Assembly: GCF_050613185.1 (NCBI RefSeq) | Contig: NZ_CP192511.1 | Coordinates: 1,798,001 to 1,862,000, forward strand | DNA length: 64,000 nucleotides | Direction: 5' to 3' | Origin: Chelonobacter sp050613185 | GTDB lineage: Bacteria; Pseudomonadota; Gammaproteobacteria; Enterobacterales; Pasteurellaceae | In this document: positions 36,006-45,398 of the stretch, piece after piece | Position numbering within the stretch: the stretch's first letter is position 1 | How the letters are laid out: each line of letters begins with the position of its first letter | Program-made: the position numbers and the translations under genes | The notes under the pieces: model-generated | Database searches by the model: none | What the model was told of the DNA's origin: nothing | What the model saw: the letters and a program-made list of their open reading frames with translations, nothing else

Positions 36006-36050
36006 CCTCCCTCCCTTGCGGCAGGATATGCCCGAAGGGCGGCGGGAGGG
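36006..36050. terminator. Imperfect hairpin between nadE and putP
   Basis: CCTCCC near the left and GGGAGG near the right bracket a GC-rich, imperfectly paired region between the convergent stops. Probably a bidirectional terminator, but stem pairing is irregular. Confidence 0.4.
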
Positions 36051-36060
36051 GCACTTGGAA

Positions 36061-37563
36061 TTATAAGCCCGCTTTATATTGCGCCGTTGCTTGTTCGAAA
36101 CCTTTCACGACCTCGGTTTCCGGTTTCCCGCTAAGCAGCGAGACCACGACAATCGCAACTGACGACAATAAGAAACCCGGGATCATTTCGTAAATGCCGC
36201 TGTTTGGTAACAGTTGCTTCCAAAAAGTCACCACTAATGCGCCGGTCAGCATACCTGCCATTGCACCGTTGGAATTGGTGCGTTTCCAGAATAACGAAAA
36301 CAGTACTAAGGGTCCAAACGAGCTGCCGAAACCTGCCCAAGCGTGTTCGACCAGTTTCAAAACCTGGCTTTCCGGATTTTGTGCGATCGCAATTGCGATC
36401 ACGGCGATCAGCAACACCATTACGCGCCCGAGCCAAACCAGTTCTTTATCACTGGCATTCGGTTTGATAAAACCACGGTAAAAATCTTCGGTGATTGCGC
36501 TGGAGGAGATCAATAATTGGCAACTTAAGGTACTCATCACCGCGGCTAAAATCGCCGATAACAAAACGCCGGCGATCCACGGGTTAAACAGGTGGCGTGC
36601 CAGTTCGATAAAAATCTGTTCGCGGTTGCTATTGACCGCACTTGCCAGTTGCGGATTAGCGTAGAAATAGGCGATACCGAAAAAGCCGACCGCCACTGCG
36701 CCGAGTAAGCAGAAAATCATCCATGACATGCCGATACGGCGCGCACTGGTGAGTGAGCGTACATTTTCCGCCGCCATAAAACGCGCCAAAATATGCGGTT
36801 GCCCGAAATAGCCCAAGCCCCATGCGGATAGACTCAATAAGCCAATCAATGATGTGCCCGTCCACATATCGGTGAAGTTTTTGCCCAAATCCTTGCCGGC
36901 GGCTTCTAACACGACAGGCAGATCATCAATGCCGCCAATGGCAAACAGCGCCATCACAGGGGTGATAATCAAGGCGAGAACCATTAAGCCCGCTTGCACG
37001 GTGTCGGTCCAACTGACTGCGAGAAAGCCACCGATAAAGGTATAAATAATGGTGGCAAGTGCGCCATACCAAAGTGCGGTTTGGTAGGGCGTGCCGAATA
37101 GATTTTCAAACAGACGCGCCCCGGCAACCACCCCCGCCGAGCAGTAAATGGTGAAGAAAAACAGAATCACACTGGCAGCGACAATTTTCAGCATGTTGTG
37201 TTTTGCGCCGAAACGGGCTTGGAAATATTCCGGTAAGGTCAGGGCGTTGGCGTGGGTTTCGGTGAATACGCGCAGCCGCCCGGCGACCAAATACCAGTTC
37301 AGCCATGCGCCAACCGTCAAGCCGATTGCAATCCAGCCTTCGACCAACCCCGCGGCGTAGATCGCACCGGGCAAGCCCATCAACAACCAGCCGGACATAT
37401 CCGACGCGCCGGCAGACATCCCGGTCACAAAACCGCCCAAGCTGCGCCCGCCGAGAATATAATCGGATAAATTATTGGTGTAACGGTATGCCAACACGCC
37501 AATCAGCAGCATACCAAAAATATAAATGGTAAATGTAATAATTGTTGGATCGTAGCCAAACAT
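36061..37563 (-). CDS. putP: Sodium/proline symporter
   Basis: 500 residues, about 13 transmembrane helices, SSS family. Seen: YILGGRSLGGFVTGMSAGASDMSGW (split pattern at residues 36-60) with the Na+/proline-site residues, and AWGLGYFGQPHILARFMA (about 247-264). Imports proline; no putA nearby. Confidence 0.92.
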   Translation of the reverse strand: MFGYDPTIITFTIYIFGMLLIGVLAYRYTNNLSDYILGGRSLGGFVTGMSAGASDMSGWLLMGLPGAIYAAGLVEGWIAIGLTVGAWLNWYLVAGRLRVFTETHANALTLPEYFQARFGAKHNMLKIVAASVILFFFTIYCSAGVVAGARLFENLFGTPYQTALWYGALATIIYTFIGGFLAVSWTDTVQAGLMVLALIITPVMALFAIGGIDDLPVVLEAAGKDLGKNFTDMWTGTSLIGLLSLSAWGLGYFGQPHILARFMAAENVRSLTSARRIGMSWMIFCLLGAVAVGFFGIAYFYANPQLASAVNSNREQIFIELARHLFNPWIAGVLLSAILAAVMSTLSCQLLISSSAITEDFYRGFIKPNASDKELVWLGRVMVLLIAVIAIAIAQNPESQVLKLVEHAWAGFGSSFGPLVLFSLFWKRTNSNGAMAGMLTGALVVTFWKQLLPNSGIYEMIPGFLLSSVAIVVVSLLSGKPETEVVKGFEQATAQYKAGL

Positions 37564-37625
37564 AAACAGACCCTATCAATAAATGGAAAAAAGAGGCGGA
37601 GTATAGTACGAATCGGCGCGGCGTT

Positions 37626-38318
37626 TTAATTTCTTGCGCCGAAAATTGCCGTGCCGATCCGCACTTGGGTTGAGCCGCATTGGATTGCCATCGCCATATC
37701 GCCGCTCATACCGAGTGATAAGGTGTCGATTTGCTGCTGCGGCAGGGCAAGTCGGAGCTGATTAAACAACTGCTGCATTCGGCTGAACGCCTGTTGCTGC
37801 ACCGTCGGATCATCGCTGTCTTGCGGAATTGCCATTAAGCCGCGCAAGCGCAAATTTGGCAGCGCGGCGATTTGTGTGGCAAGCGGCAGTAACTCGCTCG
37901 GCGCAATGCCTGATTTTGAGCTTTCATCGCTGATATTAATTTGAATCAACACATTCAACGGCACAAGTGCGGTCGGGCGTTGTTGGCTGAGGCGTTCGGC
38001 GATTTTCACACGATCTACGGTTTCAATCCAAGCAAAATGTTCCGCCACTAAACGGCTTTTATTCGATTGCAACGGACCGATAAAATGCCATTCCAACTGA
38101 ACGCCTTGTGCTTGAAAATGCTGTATTTTTTCAACGCCCTCTTGCACATAATTTTCCCCGAACGCACGTTGTCCGGCTTGAATCGCCTCTTCAATTGCGG
38201 CAATGGATTTGGTTTTACTGACCGCCAATAAGTTTACACTGCCTAAAGTGCGGTTTGCTTGTTGGCAACAATCAGCGATTTGCTGACGAATAGCGGAAAG
38301 GTTTTGTTGAATTGACAT
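37626..38318 (-). CDS. yggS: YggS-family PLP homeostasis protein
   Basis: 230 residues, the usual length. Alanine racemase-like N-terminal barrel fold binding PLP; lysine in LLAVSKTK (about residue 36), HFIGPLQSNK (about 78-87), and LSLGMSGDMAMAIQCGSTQVRIG near the end in two pieces. Keeps B6 vitamers in balance; no enzyme activity known. Confidence 0.93.
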   Translation of the reverse strand: MSIQQNLSAIRQQIADCCQQANRTLGSVNLLAVSKTKSIAAIEEAIQAGQRAFGENYVQEGVEKIQHFQAQGVQLEWHFIGPLQSNKSRLVAEHFAWIETVDRVKIAERLSQQRPTALVPLNVLIQINISDESSKSGIAPSELLPLATQIAALPNLRLRGLMAIPQDSDDPTVQQQAFSRMQQLFNQLRLALPQQQIDTLSLGMSGDMAMAIQCGSTQVRIGTAIFGARN

Positions 38319-38429
38319 GGATTGTAGTGCTTAGGTTAAAAATCATCAAGTGCGGTTATTTTAGCGTGGAATCGGGAGGCTGTCTAAAAAAGCGTTGATG
38401 ATTTATTTGTATCTATTTCAAACTTTTCA

Positions 38430-38458
38430 TTGACAACCCAAACGAAATTCTGTATTTC
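38430..38458 (+). promoter_or_regulatory. Promoter of the threonine operon
   Basis: TTGACA (38430-38435), 17-base spacer, TATTTC preceded by TG. Located 36 bases before the leader peptide. Confidence 0.6.
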
Positions 38459-38493
38459 TATCACATCAATTTTTTTGAAAAATTAACCAAATT

Positions 38494-38559
38494 ATGCAAA
38501 ACAACACTATCACTATGACCACCATGATTATTACCATGCGCAAGTACGTGGCGGGTTAG
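38494..38559 (+). CDS. thrL: thr operon leader peptide
   Basis: 21 codons reading MQNNTITMTTMIITMRKYVA and Gly, then TAG. Six of the residues are Thr or Ile among the first 14 (five Thr, three Ile in total), the two amino acids whose charged tRNAs control E. coli thr attenuation. Directly followed by an attenuator hairpin and thrA. Confidence 0.9.
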   Translation: MQNNTITMTTMIITMRKYVAG

Positions 38560-38581
38560 TGTTGCATAACGAAATCAAGAG

Positions 38582-38609
38582 AACCCGCACCGGCAAGTGC
38601 GGGTTTTTT
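38582..38609 (+). terminator. Transcription attenuator of the thr operon
   Basis: AACCCGCAC (38582-38590) pairs perfectly with GTGCGGGTT (38597-38605) with T run to 38609. Part of the mechanism in which stalling at Thr/Ile codons of thrL prevents this stem from forming. Confidence 0.9.
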
Positions 38610-38662
38610 AGTATTTAAGAAAAATATTTAAAATCAACATATTAGAAAACCAGGAGAAGATT

Positions 38663-41122
38663 ATGCGAGTGCTTAAATTTGGGGGAACGTCGTTGGCGAA
38701 TCCGGAACGCTTTTTACAGGCTGCCGGGCTGATCGAACAGGCGCATTTAAAGGATCAGGCGGCGGGCGTGCTGTCCGCACCGGCGAAAATCACCAATTAT
38801 CTGGTGGCGTTGGTGGAAAAAGCGGTTGCCGGAGAAGCCTTTGAACATGATTTTAACGAAGCCCTGCAAATTTTCTATCGCATTATTGACGGTCTTTACC
38901 TCGCCAATCCCAAACTCGACAAAATCGCTCTTCTGCACGTTATTGATAACGAATTCACACAACTGAAAACCATATTAACCGATATTCAGCGCAACAAACG
39001 CTGCCCTGACAGCATTAATGCCACCATTTTATGCCGTGGTGAAAAACTCTCGATTGCGATGATGAAAGCGTGGTTCGAGGCTAAAGGCTATCAAGTCACG
39101 CAAATCGATCCGGTGGAAAAACTGGTGGCGAAAGGCACTTATTTGGAGTCGTCGGTCAGTATCAGCAAATCCAAGCCGCGCGTTGACGCCGCTTCGATTC
39201 CGAAACAGCATATCGTGTTAATGGCAGGTTTCACCGCCGGTAACGAGCAAGGCGAATTGGTGCTGTTGGGGCGCAACGGTTCGGATTATTCCGCGGCGGT
39301 GCTGGCGGCGTGTTTAGATGCCGATTATTGCGAAATTTGGACCGACGTAGATGGCGTTTACACCTGCGATCCGCGCTTGGTGCACGACGCACGCCTGTTA
39401 GACAGCCTGTCTTATCAAGAAGCAATGGAGCTTTCTTATTTCGGTGCGAAAGTGATCCACCCGCGCACAATCGGACCTTTGGTGCGTTGCAGTATTCCGT
39501 GCGTGATTAAAAATACCGCCAATCCGGACGCACCGGGTACATACATCAACAATGACGTAAAATCCGACAGTTTGCAGGTGAAAGGGATCACCAATCTGGA
39601 CAACGTCAGTATGTTCAATATTTCAGGGCCGGGTATGCAGGGCATGGTCGGCATGGCGGCACGGGTGTTCTCGACCATGTCGAACGCCGGCATTTCGGTG
39701 ATTTTGATCACCCAATCCTCGTCCGAATACAGCATTAGTTTCTGCGTGCCGGGCAAATCGGTGGCAGTGGCGAAAACCGCACTTGAGCAAGAATTCGCCT
39801 ATGAATTGGAACATAAACAGTTAGAACCGTTGGAAGTCACCGATAATCTGTCGATTGTCTCCGTGGTCGGTGACGGCATGAAGAAAGCCAAAGGCGTGGC
39901 GGCGCGTTTCTTTACCGCACTTGCCAAAGCCAATATCAATATTGTGGCGATTGCGCAAGGCTCTTCCGAACGCTCGATTTCGACCGTTGTGCCGCAAAAC
40001 AAATCGGTGCAAGCGGTGAAAGCGACCCACCGCGCGCTGTTCACCCATCATCAAGTGGTTGACGTGTTTGTGGTCGGCACAGGCGGCGTAGGCGGCGAGT
40101 TGGTCGATCAAATCCAGCGCCAAACCGAGTATCTGGAAAAGAAAAATATTGCGATCCGAGTGTATGCCTTGGCGAACTCGAAACATTTATTATTAAGCGA
40201 ACAGCCGTTGGATTTAACAAACTGGCGTGAACAACAGGCACAAGCCGACGGCGAATATTCGGTTGAGCGTTTGGTGAAATTTGTACAGGATAACAATATC
40301 GTCAATCCGGTGCTGGTGGATTGCACCTCTAGCCAAGAGATTGCCAATCAATATGTCAGTTATTTGAGGGCCGGTTTCCATGTGGTGACGCCGAACAAAA
40401 AAGCCAACACCTCCGATGTGGATTACTACCTGCGCCTCAGAGCGGTGGCGGCGCAGAATCAGCGCAAATTTATGTACGACACCAATGTCGGCGCCGGTTT
40501 GCCGGTGATTGATAATCTGCAAAAATTGCTGGCGGCGGGGGACGAAGTGCTGCAATTTGACGGCATTTTGTCCGGCTCGCTGTCATTTATTTTTGGTAAA
40601 TTAGAGGAAGGCTTGAGCCTGTCGCAAGCGACCGCACTTGCCAAAGAAAAAGGCTTCACCGAGCCTGATCCGCGTGATGATCTGTCGGGCAGCGATGTGG
40701 CGCGTAAGTTGTTGATTATCGCCCGTGAAAACGGTTTAATGCTGGAACTGGACGATGTCGAAGTGGAAGGCGTGTTGCCCAAAGGCTTTGCCGACGGCAA
40801 AAACGTCGCGGAGTTTATGGCGCAGTTGCCAGAACTGGACGCAGAATTTGCGCAACGGGTTGCCGAAGCGGCGGCAAATGGGCAAGTGTTGCGCTATGTC
40901 GGGCGCTTAGACAACGGCAAATGTAAAGTCTCAATTACCGCGGTGGACGGGGATAATCCGTTGTACAAAGTAAAAAACGGCGAGAATGCGCTAGCGTTTT
41001 ACACCCGTTATTACAACCCGATTCCGTTGTTGTTGCGCGGTTACGGCGCAGGTAACGATGTGACCGCGGCAGGGATCTTTGCCGATATTCTGCGTACCTT
41101 ACAAAACGGAGGCGGCAACTAA
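38663..41122 (+). CDS. thrA: Bifunctional aspartokinase I / homoserine dehydrogenase I
   Basis: 819 residues. N-terminal aspartokinase starting MRVLKFGGTSLANPERF with GRNGSDYSAAVLAA, two central ACT-type regulatory segments (about 315-460), C-terminal homoserine dehydrogenase with VVGTGGVGGELVDQI (about 468) and catalytic region GFTEPDPRDDLSGSDVARKL. First committed and third steps from aspartate to threonine/methionine. Stop overlaps thrB start by one base. Confidence 0.97.
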   Translation: MRVLKFGGTSLANPERFLQAAGLIEQAHLKDQAAGVLSAPAKITNYLVALVEKAVAGEAFEHDFNEALQIFYRIIDGLYLANPKLDKIALLHVIDNEFTQLKTILTDIQRNKRCPDSINATILCRGEKLSIAMMKAWFEAKGYQVTQIDPVEKLVAKGTYLESSVSISKSKPRVDAASIPKQHIVLMAGFTAGNEQGELVLLGRNGSDYSAAVLAACLDADYCEIWTDVDGVYTCDPRLVHDARLLDSLSYQEAMELSYFGAKVIHPRTIGPLVRCSIPCVIKNTANPDAPGTYINNDVKSDSLQVKGITNLDNVSMFNISGPGMQGMVGMAARVFSTMSNAGISVILITQSSSEYSISFCVPGKSVAVAKTALEQEFAYELEHKQLEPLEVTDNLSIVSVVGDGMKKAKGVAARFFTALAKANINIVAIAQGSSERSISTVVPQNKSVQAVKATHRALFTHHQVVDVFVVGTGGVGGELVDQIQRQTEYLEKKNIAIRVYALANSKHLLLSEQPLDLTNWREQQAQADGEYSVERLVKFVQDNNIVNPVLVDCTSSQEIANQYVSYLRAGFHVVTPNKKANTSDVDYYLRLRAVAAQNQRKFMYDTNVGAGLPVIDNLQKLLAAGDEVLQFDGILSGSLSFIFGKLEEGLSLSQATALAKEKGFTEPDPRDDLSGSDVARKLLIIARENGLMLELDDVEVEGVLPKGFADGKNVAEFMAQLPELDAEFAQRVAEAAANGQVLRYVGRLDNGKCKVSITAVDGDNPLYKVKNGENALAFYTRYYNPIPLLLRGYGAGNDVTAAGIFADILRTLQNGGGN

Positions 41123-42078
41123 TGACGCAGGAATTGTTGAGAGTATATGCCCCGGCGTCGAGTGCCAATGTCAGCGTCGGCTTTGATACCTTAGGCGCGG
41201 CGATTTCGCCGATTGACGGCTCGTTATTGGGCGACGTGGTGCAAATTGAGGCGATAGCCAGCGGGTTTGAATTGGAAAGCGCCGGTTATTTCGTACGTAA
41301 GCTGCCGAAAGAGCCGCAAAAAAATATCGTCTATCAAGCCTATGTATTGTTCAGCGAACGCTTGAAACTGCGCAACAGAAAAGTGCGGTCGCTGCGTTTA
41401 ACGCTGGAAAAAAATATGCCGATCGGCTCGGGTTTAGGCTCAAGTGCCTGTTCGATCGTGGCGGCATTGGTGGCGTTGAATAAATTTCACCAAGAGCCGT
41501 TTTCCAAAATGGAATTGTTGGAAATGATGGGCGAACTGGAAGGGCGGATTTCCGGTTCGATTCACTATGACAACGTTGCGCCGTGCTTTTTGGGCGGCGT
41601 GCAACTGATGGTGCAGTCATTGGGCAATATCAGTCAAACCTTGCCGTTTTTTGACCAATGGTATTGGGTGCTGGCTTATCCGGGGATCGAAGTATCCACT
41701 GCGGAAGCGCGCGCGATTTTGCCGAAAAGTTACAGCCGTCAAGACGTGATCGATCACGGGCGTTATTTGGGCAGTTTCGTGCATGCTTGCCACACCCAGC
41801 AGGAAAGTCTTGCCGCGTTGATGATGAAAGACGTGATCGCCGAGCCGTATCGCGAGCAGTTATTGCCGAATTACGATAACGTGAAACAAGGCTGCCGCGA
41901 TCTGGGCGCATTGGCAACCGGCATTTCCGGTTCGGGCCCGACCATTTTTGCGATTGCGCCGGATTTAACCACCGCCGGCAAAGTTTCAACCTATTTGGAA
42001 AACAATTACTTACAAAATAACGAAGGCTTTGTCCACGTTTGTCAGGTTGATAATCAAGGCGCAAGGCTGTTAGACTAG
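41122..42078 (+). CDS. thrB: Homoserine kinase
   Basis: 318 residues, GHMP kinase. N-terminal APASSANVSVGFDTLG, ATP loop MPIGSGLGSSACS (about 97-109), C-terminal GISGSGPTIFA. Translationally coupled to thrA. Confidence 0.97.
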   Translation: MTQELLRVYAPASSANVSVGFDTLGAAISPIDGSLLGDVVQIEAIASGFELESAGYFVRKLPKEPQKNIVYQAYVLFSERLKLRNRKVRSLRLTLEKNMPIGSGLGSSACSIVAALVALNKFHQEPFSKMELLEMMGELEGRISGSIHYDNVAPCFLGGVQLMVQSLGNISQTLPFFDQWYWVLAYPGIEVSTAEARAILPKSYSRQDVIDHGRYLGSFVHACHTQQESLAALMMKDVIAEPYREQLLPNYDNVKQGCRDLGALATGISGSGPTIFAIAPDLTTAGKVSTYLENNYLQNNEGFVHVCQVDNQGARLLD

Positions 42079-42118
42079 AGCGATTTCACTACTTTGGTAT
42101 AGCAGATTTTATATACAA

Positions 42119-42219
42119 GGGGCGGATTATATATCCGCCTGTTTACGAAGTGCGGTATAAGCATTTATCAACAAAGGAAAAACATAAAGTGCGGTGCGGG
42201 CGGATATATAATGCGCCGC
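42119..42219. repeat. 101-bp palindromic intergenic repeat, copy B
   Basis: Same element as 11909-12009 in the opposite orientation. Left end GGGGCGGATTATATATCCGC and right end GCGGATATATAATGCGCC are inverted; TTTACGAAGTGCGGTATAAG and a second uptake signal lie inside. It sits between thrB and thrC and could act as an internal hairpin in the operon mRNA. Confidence 0.8.
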
Positions 42220-42273
42220 TACGTTGGCTAGGTTTAATCAGTGAACAGCAAATCATAATCAAAGGATTTTTTA

Positions 42274-43569
42274 ATGAATTTATACAATATCAAGCACCCG
42301 GAAGAACAAGTCGGTTTCGCACAAGCGGTGCGCCAAGGGCTAGGCAAAAACCAAGGGTTGTTTTTCCCTGAGGTGATTCCGCAATTAGACAATGTCGAAG
42401 CCTTGCTGGATCTGCCGCTGGTCGAGCGCAGCCAAGCGATTTTATCGGCACTGATCGGTGCCGAACTGCCAAGTGCGGTCTTGAACCAAATCATCAGCGA
42501 CGCGTTCACATTCCCGGCGCCATTGGTAAAAGTGGCGGAAAATATCTATGCCTTGGAACTGTTCCACGGTCCGACCTTAGCCTTTAAAGATTTCGGCGGA
42601 CGTTTTATGGCGCGCACACTGGCGGCGATTCGTGGCGAGGGCAAAATCACCATTTTAACCGCCACCTCAGGCGATACCGGTGCAGCCGTGGCGCACGCGT
42701 TTCATGGGTTAGATAATATTGAAGTGGTAATTCTCTATCCAAAAGGCAAAATCAGCCCGTTGCAAGAAAAACTGTTTTGCACCTTGGGCGGCAATATCCG
42801 CACCGTGGCGATCAACGGCGATTTTGACGATTGCCAAGCGTTAGTCAAAAAGGCGTTTGACGATCAAGAATTGCGCGAAGCGATTGGTTTAAATTCCGCA
42901 AATTCGATTAATATCAGCCGCTTACTGGCGCAAGTGTGTTATTACTTTGAAGCGGTGGCGCAACTGCCGCAAGAAAAACGCAGCAATGTGGTGGTGTCCG
43001 TGCCGAGCGGCAATTTTGGTAACTTAACCGCAGGCTTGATCGCCAAGTGGTTAGGCTTGCCGATTAAACGGTTTATCGCCTCAACCAACGCCAACGACAC
43101 CGTGCCGCGCTATTTGCAAAGCGGAGAATGGCAGCCGCATGCCACCGTGGCAACCTTATCCAATGCGATGGACGTGAGCCGCCCGAACAACTGGCCACGG
43201 GTGGAGGAAATCTTTAAACGCAATCACTGGCATTTAAGCGAACTGCATGCCTACGCACGCAGCGATGTGGAAACCGAAACCGCACTTCAAGCCATGAAAG
43301 CCAAAGGTTATTTATGCGAACCGCACGGCGCAATTGCTTATGATACCCTAACTGCGGATTTACAAGCCGATGAAACCGGGATTTTCCTTTGCACCGCCCA
43401 CCCGGCGAAATTCAAAGAGAGCGTGGATCGCATTCTAAAATTGGATCTGCCGTTGCCGCAAGCCTTGGATAAACACAACAAACTGCCGCTGTTGTCTGAT
43501 GAAATGGAGAATGATTTTGCGCGGTTGCGGGCGTATTTATTGAGGCATAGTAGACAAAAAGGTTGGTAA
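42274..43569 (+). CDS. thrC: Threonine synthase
   Basis: 431 residues, PLP enzyme making threonine from O-phosphohomoserine. Seen: LFHGPTLAFKDFGGRF (about 96-111) with the PLP lysine, TATSGDTGAAVAHAF (about 129-143), SVPSGNFGNLTAG. The last six codons (SRQKGW) lie inside the left end of the decayed insertion sequence that begins at 43548, so the natural C-terminus was replaced; the catalytic core is complete. Confidence 0.96.
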   Translation: MNLYNIKHPEEQVGFAQAVRQGLGKNQGLFFPEVIPQLDNVEALLDLPLVERSQAILSALIGAELPSAVLNQIISDAFTFPAPLVKVAENIYALELFHGPTLAFKDFGGRFMARTLAAIRGEGKITILTATSGDTGAAVAHAFHGLDNIEVVILYPKGKISPLQEKLFCTLGGNIRTVAINGDFDDCQALVKKAFDDQELREAIGLNSANSINISRLLAQVCYYFEAVAQLPQEKRSNVVVSVPSGNFGNLTAGLIAKWLGLPIKRFIASTNANDTVPRYLQSGEWQPHATVATLSNAMDVSRPNNWPRVEEIFKRNHWHLSELHAYARSDVETETALQAMKAKGYLCEPHGAIAYDTLTADLQADETGIFLCTAHPAKFKESVDRILKLDLPLPQALDKHNKLPLLSDEMENDFARLRAYLLRHSRQKGW

Positions 43570-43630
43570 TTTTTTAGACACTATGCTCTATTGGACAAAA
43601 AGGTTGGTTTTGGTGATTTCGTTGCCAAAA

Positions 43631-44225
43631 TCAACTCCTTATATTCAAAAAATCCTGAATAAACATAATTTTATTTCGCCTATTCAACCCATTATGTACC
43701 GATAATTTTTGCTTTAAGTCTTGGAATAAGCCCTCTAATCGATTTGTCGTTTTTTCTATCCGTAATTCAGGGTATTTCTCAAAAGTAAACAGGTAGTCCA
43801 TGTAACATTTAATACTGGCGTAAGCCCCTCTCAGTTTGCGATGTTTGTAGGATATTTTCCCTTGTTATCGGCGATTTCAGACCGTTATTCCAAGTAGGCT
43901 TTATGCCGTAACAACCAGTGATGTAAGCGGATATAAAATGTATTTTTGTGACTATTTTTCAGCGTTTTCACCACGACTTTCAGCTCTTTTCCGGCAACTG
44001 ATTTAGGGTTTCTCGTTAATTTTCTGATGACCATAACAACCAAGTGAAATTGGCACATTTGGGGCGGGGTATCAAAAATATCTTTCAATAATCCACGCCA
44101 TCCGTTGCAAGTAATAGAACGTGAAAATGCGTTGGCAATCGTTGCATTTATATCTCTGAATTTCGGCTTTGAATCCGTATTTATGGTAAGTGTAACTACT
44201 GCAAAAAAGCACTTTTTTTAGTCAT
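43631..44225 (-). pseudogene. Broken transposase of the insertion sequence
   Basis: Fragments in several frames: near the start KYGFKAEIQRYKCNDCQRIF, a zinc-ribbon half; middle (43885-44088) FDTPPQMCQFHLVVMVIRKL; end KYPELRIEKTTNRLEGLFQD and QKLSVHNGLNRRNK to a stop at 43631. Several frameshifts and a missing central part rule out function. Resembles the Zn-binding variant of IS256-type transposases, but the family is uncertain. Confidence 0.8.
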
Positions 44226-44232
44226 TTTTGTA

Positions 44233-44276
44233 AAACTCACTCAAAGCCTTATACTGTAAGGCTTCAAGTGAGTTTT
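44233..44276. terminator. Long hairpin inside the right end of the insertion sequence
   Basis: Arms of 20 bases (AAAACTCACTCAAAGCCTTA and its near-complement) pair at 18 of 20 positions across a 5-base loop. On the minus strand it lies just after bioB and ends in TTTT, so it may terminate bioB and shield the transposase from read-through. Confidence 0.65.
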
Positions 44277-44306
44277 GACCAACCTTTTTGTCTACTATTC
44301 CTATTT

Positions 44307-45314
44307 TTAAACCGTGACTTTCCGGTTCTGCTCCGTTTCCGGCTCAAGATCCAGTTTTGCCATCAGCAGTTGATCGCCGTCTTCTTCGGGATTGCCGGTA
44401 ACCAACAGCTTATCGCCATAGAAAATCGAGTTTGCGCCTGCCATAAAACACATCGCCTGCATACTTTCCGACATCCCCTGACGACCGGCGGAGAGACGCA
44501 CATAACTCTGCGGCATGGTGATACGGGCGACGGCGATGGTGCGCACGAATTCGGTCCAATCCAGTTCTTCCGCATCCATTAACGGCGTGCCTTCGACTTT
44601 GACTAATTGGTTAATCGGCACCGATTCCGGTTGCGGATCCAGATTGGCGAGGCTGGCGATTAAACCGGCGCGTTCTTTGCGGGTTTCATTCATACCGACA
44701 ATGCCGCCGCAGCAGACTTTCAGCCCCGCAGACCGCACTTTACCAAGGGTATTGATGCGATCGTCAAAGCGGCGAGTGCCGATCACTTCATGATAATGTT
44801 CCGGTGCGGTGTCGAGGTTGTGGTTGTAGTAATCCAAACCGGCGTCTTTTAATTGTTCCGCCATGCCGTCTTGCAATAAGCCGAACGTGCCGCAGGTTTC
44901 CATGCCCAATGCTTTCACCGCTTTGATGATTTCGGTGATTTTCGTCACGTCTTTCGGTTTCGGACCGCGCCACGCCGCGCCCATGCAAAATCGCCCGGCA
45001 CCACGTGATTTGGCGATTTTGGCTTTTTCCACGATTTCCTCAATCTCTAATAATTGCTGGTTTTGCACCCCGGTTTGGTAACGCGCCGATTGCGGGCAAT
45101 AGCTGCAATCTTCCGGACATCCGCCGGTTTTAATCGACAACAGGGTTGAAAGTTGAATCGCTTGCGGATTGAAATGTTCGCGGTGCACTTGTGCCGCTCG
45201 ATAAACTAACTCTAAAAATGGGGTTTCAAACAAGGCTTCGACTTTGCACACCGACCAATATTCCAAACTTGGATGCGGTGTCAGTCGGCTGAGTTCAACT
45301 TGTTGAATAGTCAT
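44307..45314 (-). CDS. bioB: Biotin synthase
   Basis: 335 residues from ATG 45314 (GGAT upstream). Radical-SAM enzyme converting dethiobiotin to biotin. Seen: STLLSIKTGGCPEDCSYCPQ with the CxxxCxxC cluster, RFCMGAAWRGP, and YNHNLDTAPEHY. Other bio genes are not in the window. Confidence 0.96.
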   Translation of the reverse strand: MTIQQVELSRLTPHPSLEYWSVCKVEALFETPFLELVYRAAQVHREHFNPQAIQLSTLLSIKTGGCPEDCSYCPQSARYQTGVQNQQLLEIEEIVEKAKIAKSRGAGRFCMGAAWRGPKPKDVTKITEIIKAVKALGMETCGTFGLLQDGMAEQLKDAGLDYYNHNLDTAPEHYHEVIGTRRFDDRINTLGKVRSAGLKVCCGGIVGMNETRKERAGLIASLANLDPQPESVPINQLVKVEGTPLMDAEELDWTEFVRTIAVARITMPQSYVRLSAGRQGMSESMQAMCFMAGANSIFYGDKLLVTGNPEEDGDQLLMAKLDLEPETEQNRKVTV

Positions 45315-45398
45315 AAGATATCCTTTACTTGATTGATATATTTTAAGCCAAAGATAGTAACGGAAAACAACGAATAAGTTCAACCGCTTTACGGTTTT

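Larger units (their letters stand above)
43548..44297. mobile_element. Decayed insertion sequence, about 750 bp, with perfect 20-bp terminal inverted repeats
   Basis: TAGTAGACAAAAAGGTTGGT (43548-43567) is the exact reverse complement of 44278-44297. A partial third copy of the end (GGACAAAAAGGTTGGT, 43593-43608) lies just inside the left end. Contains a broken minus-strand transposase and, at the right end, a long hairpin. Wedged between the thrC and bioB stops. No target duplication is visible. Confidence 0.9.

Noticed and set aside
41630..42064. Minus-strand frame inside thrB
   Set aside because: Antisense shadow; thrB is unambiguous.
42150..42371. 73-residue plus-strand frame
   Set aside because: Covers palindromic repeat B and the thrC start out of frame.
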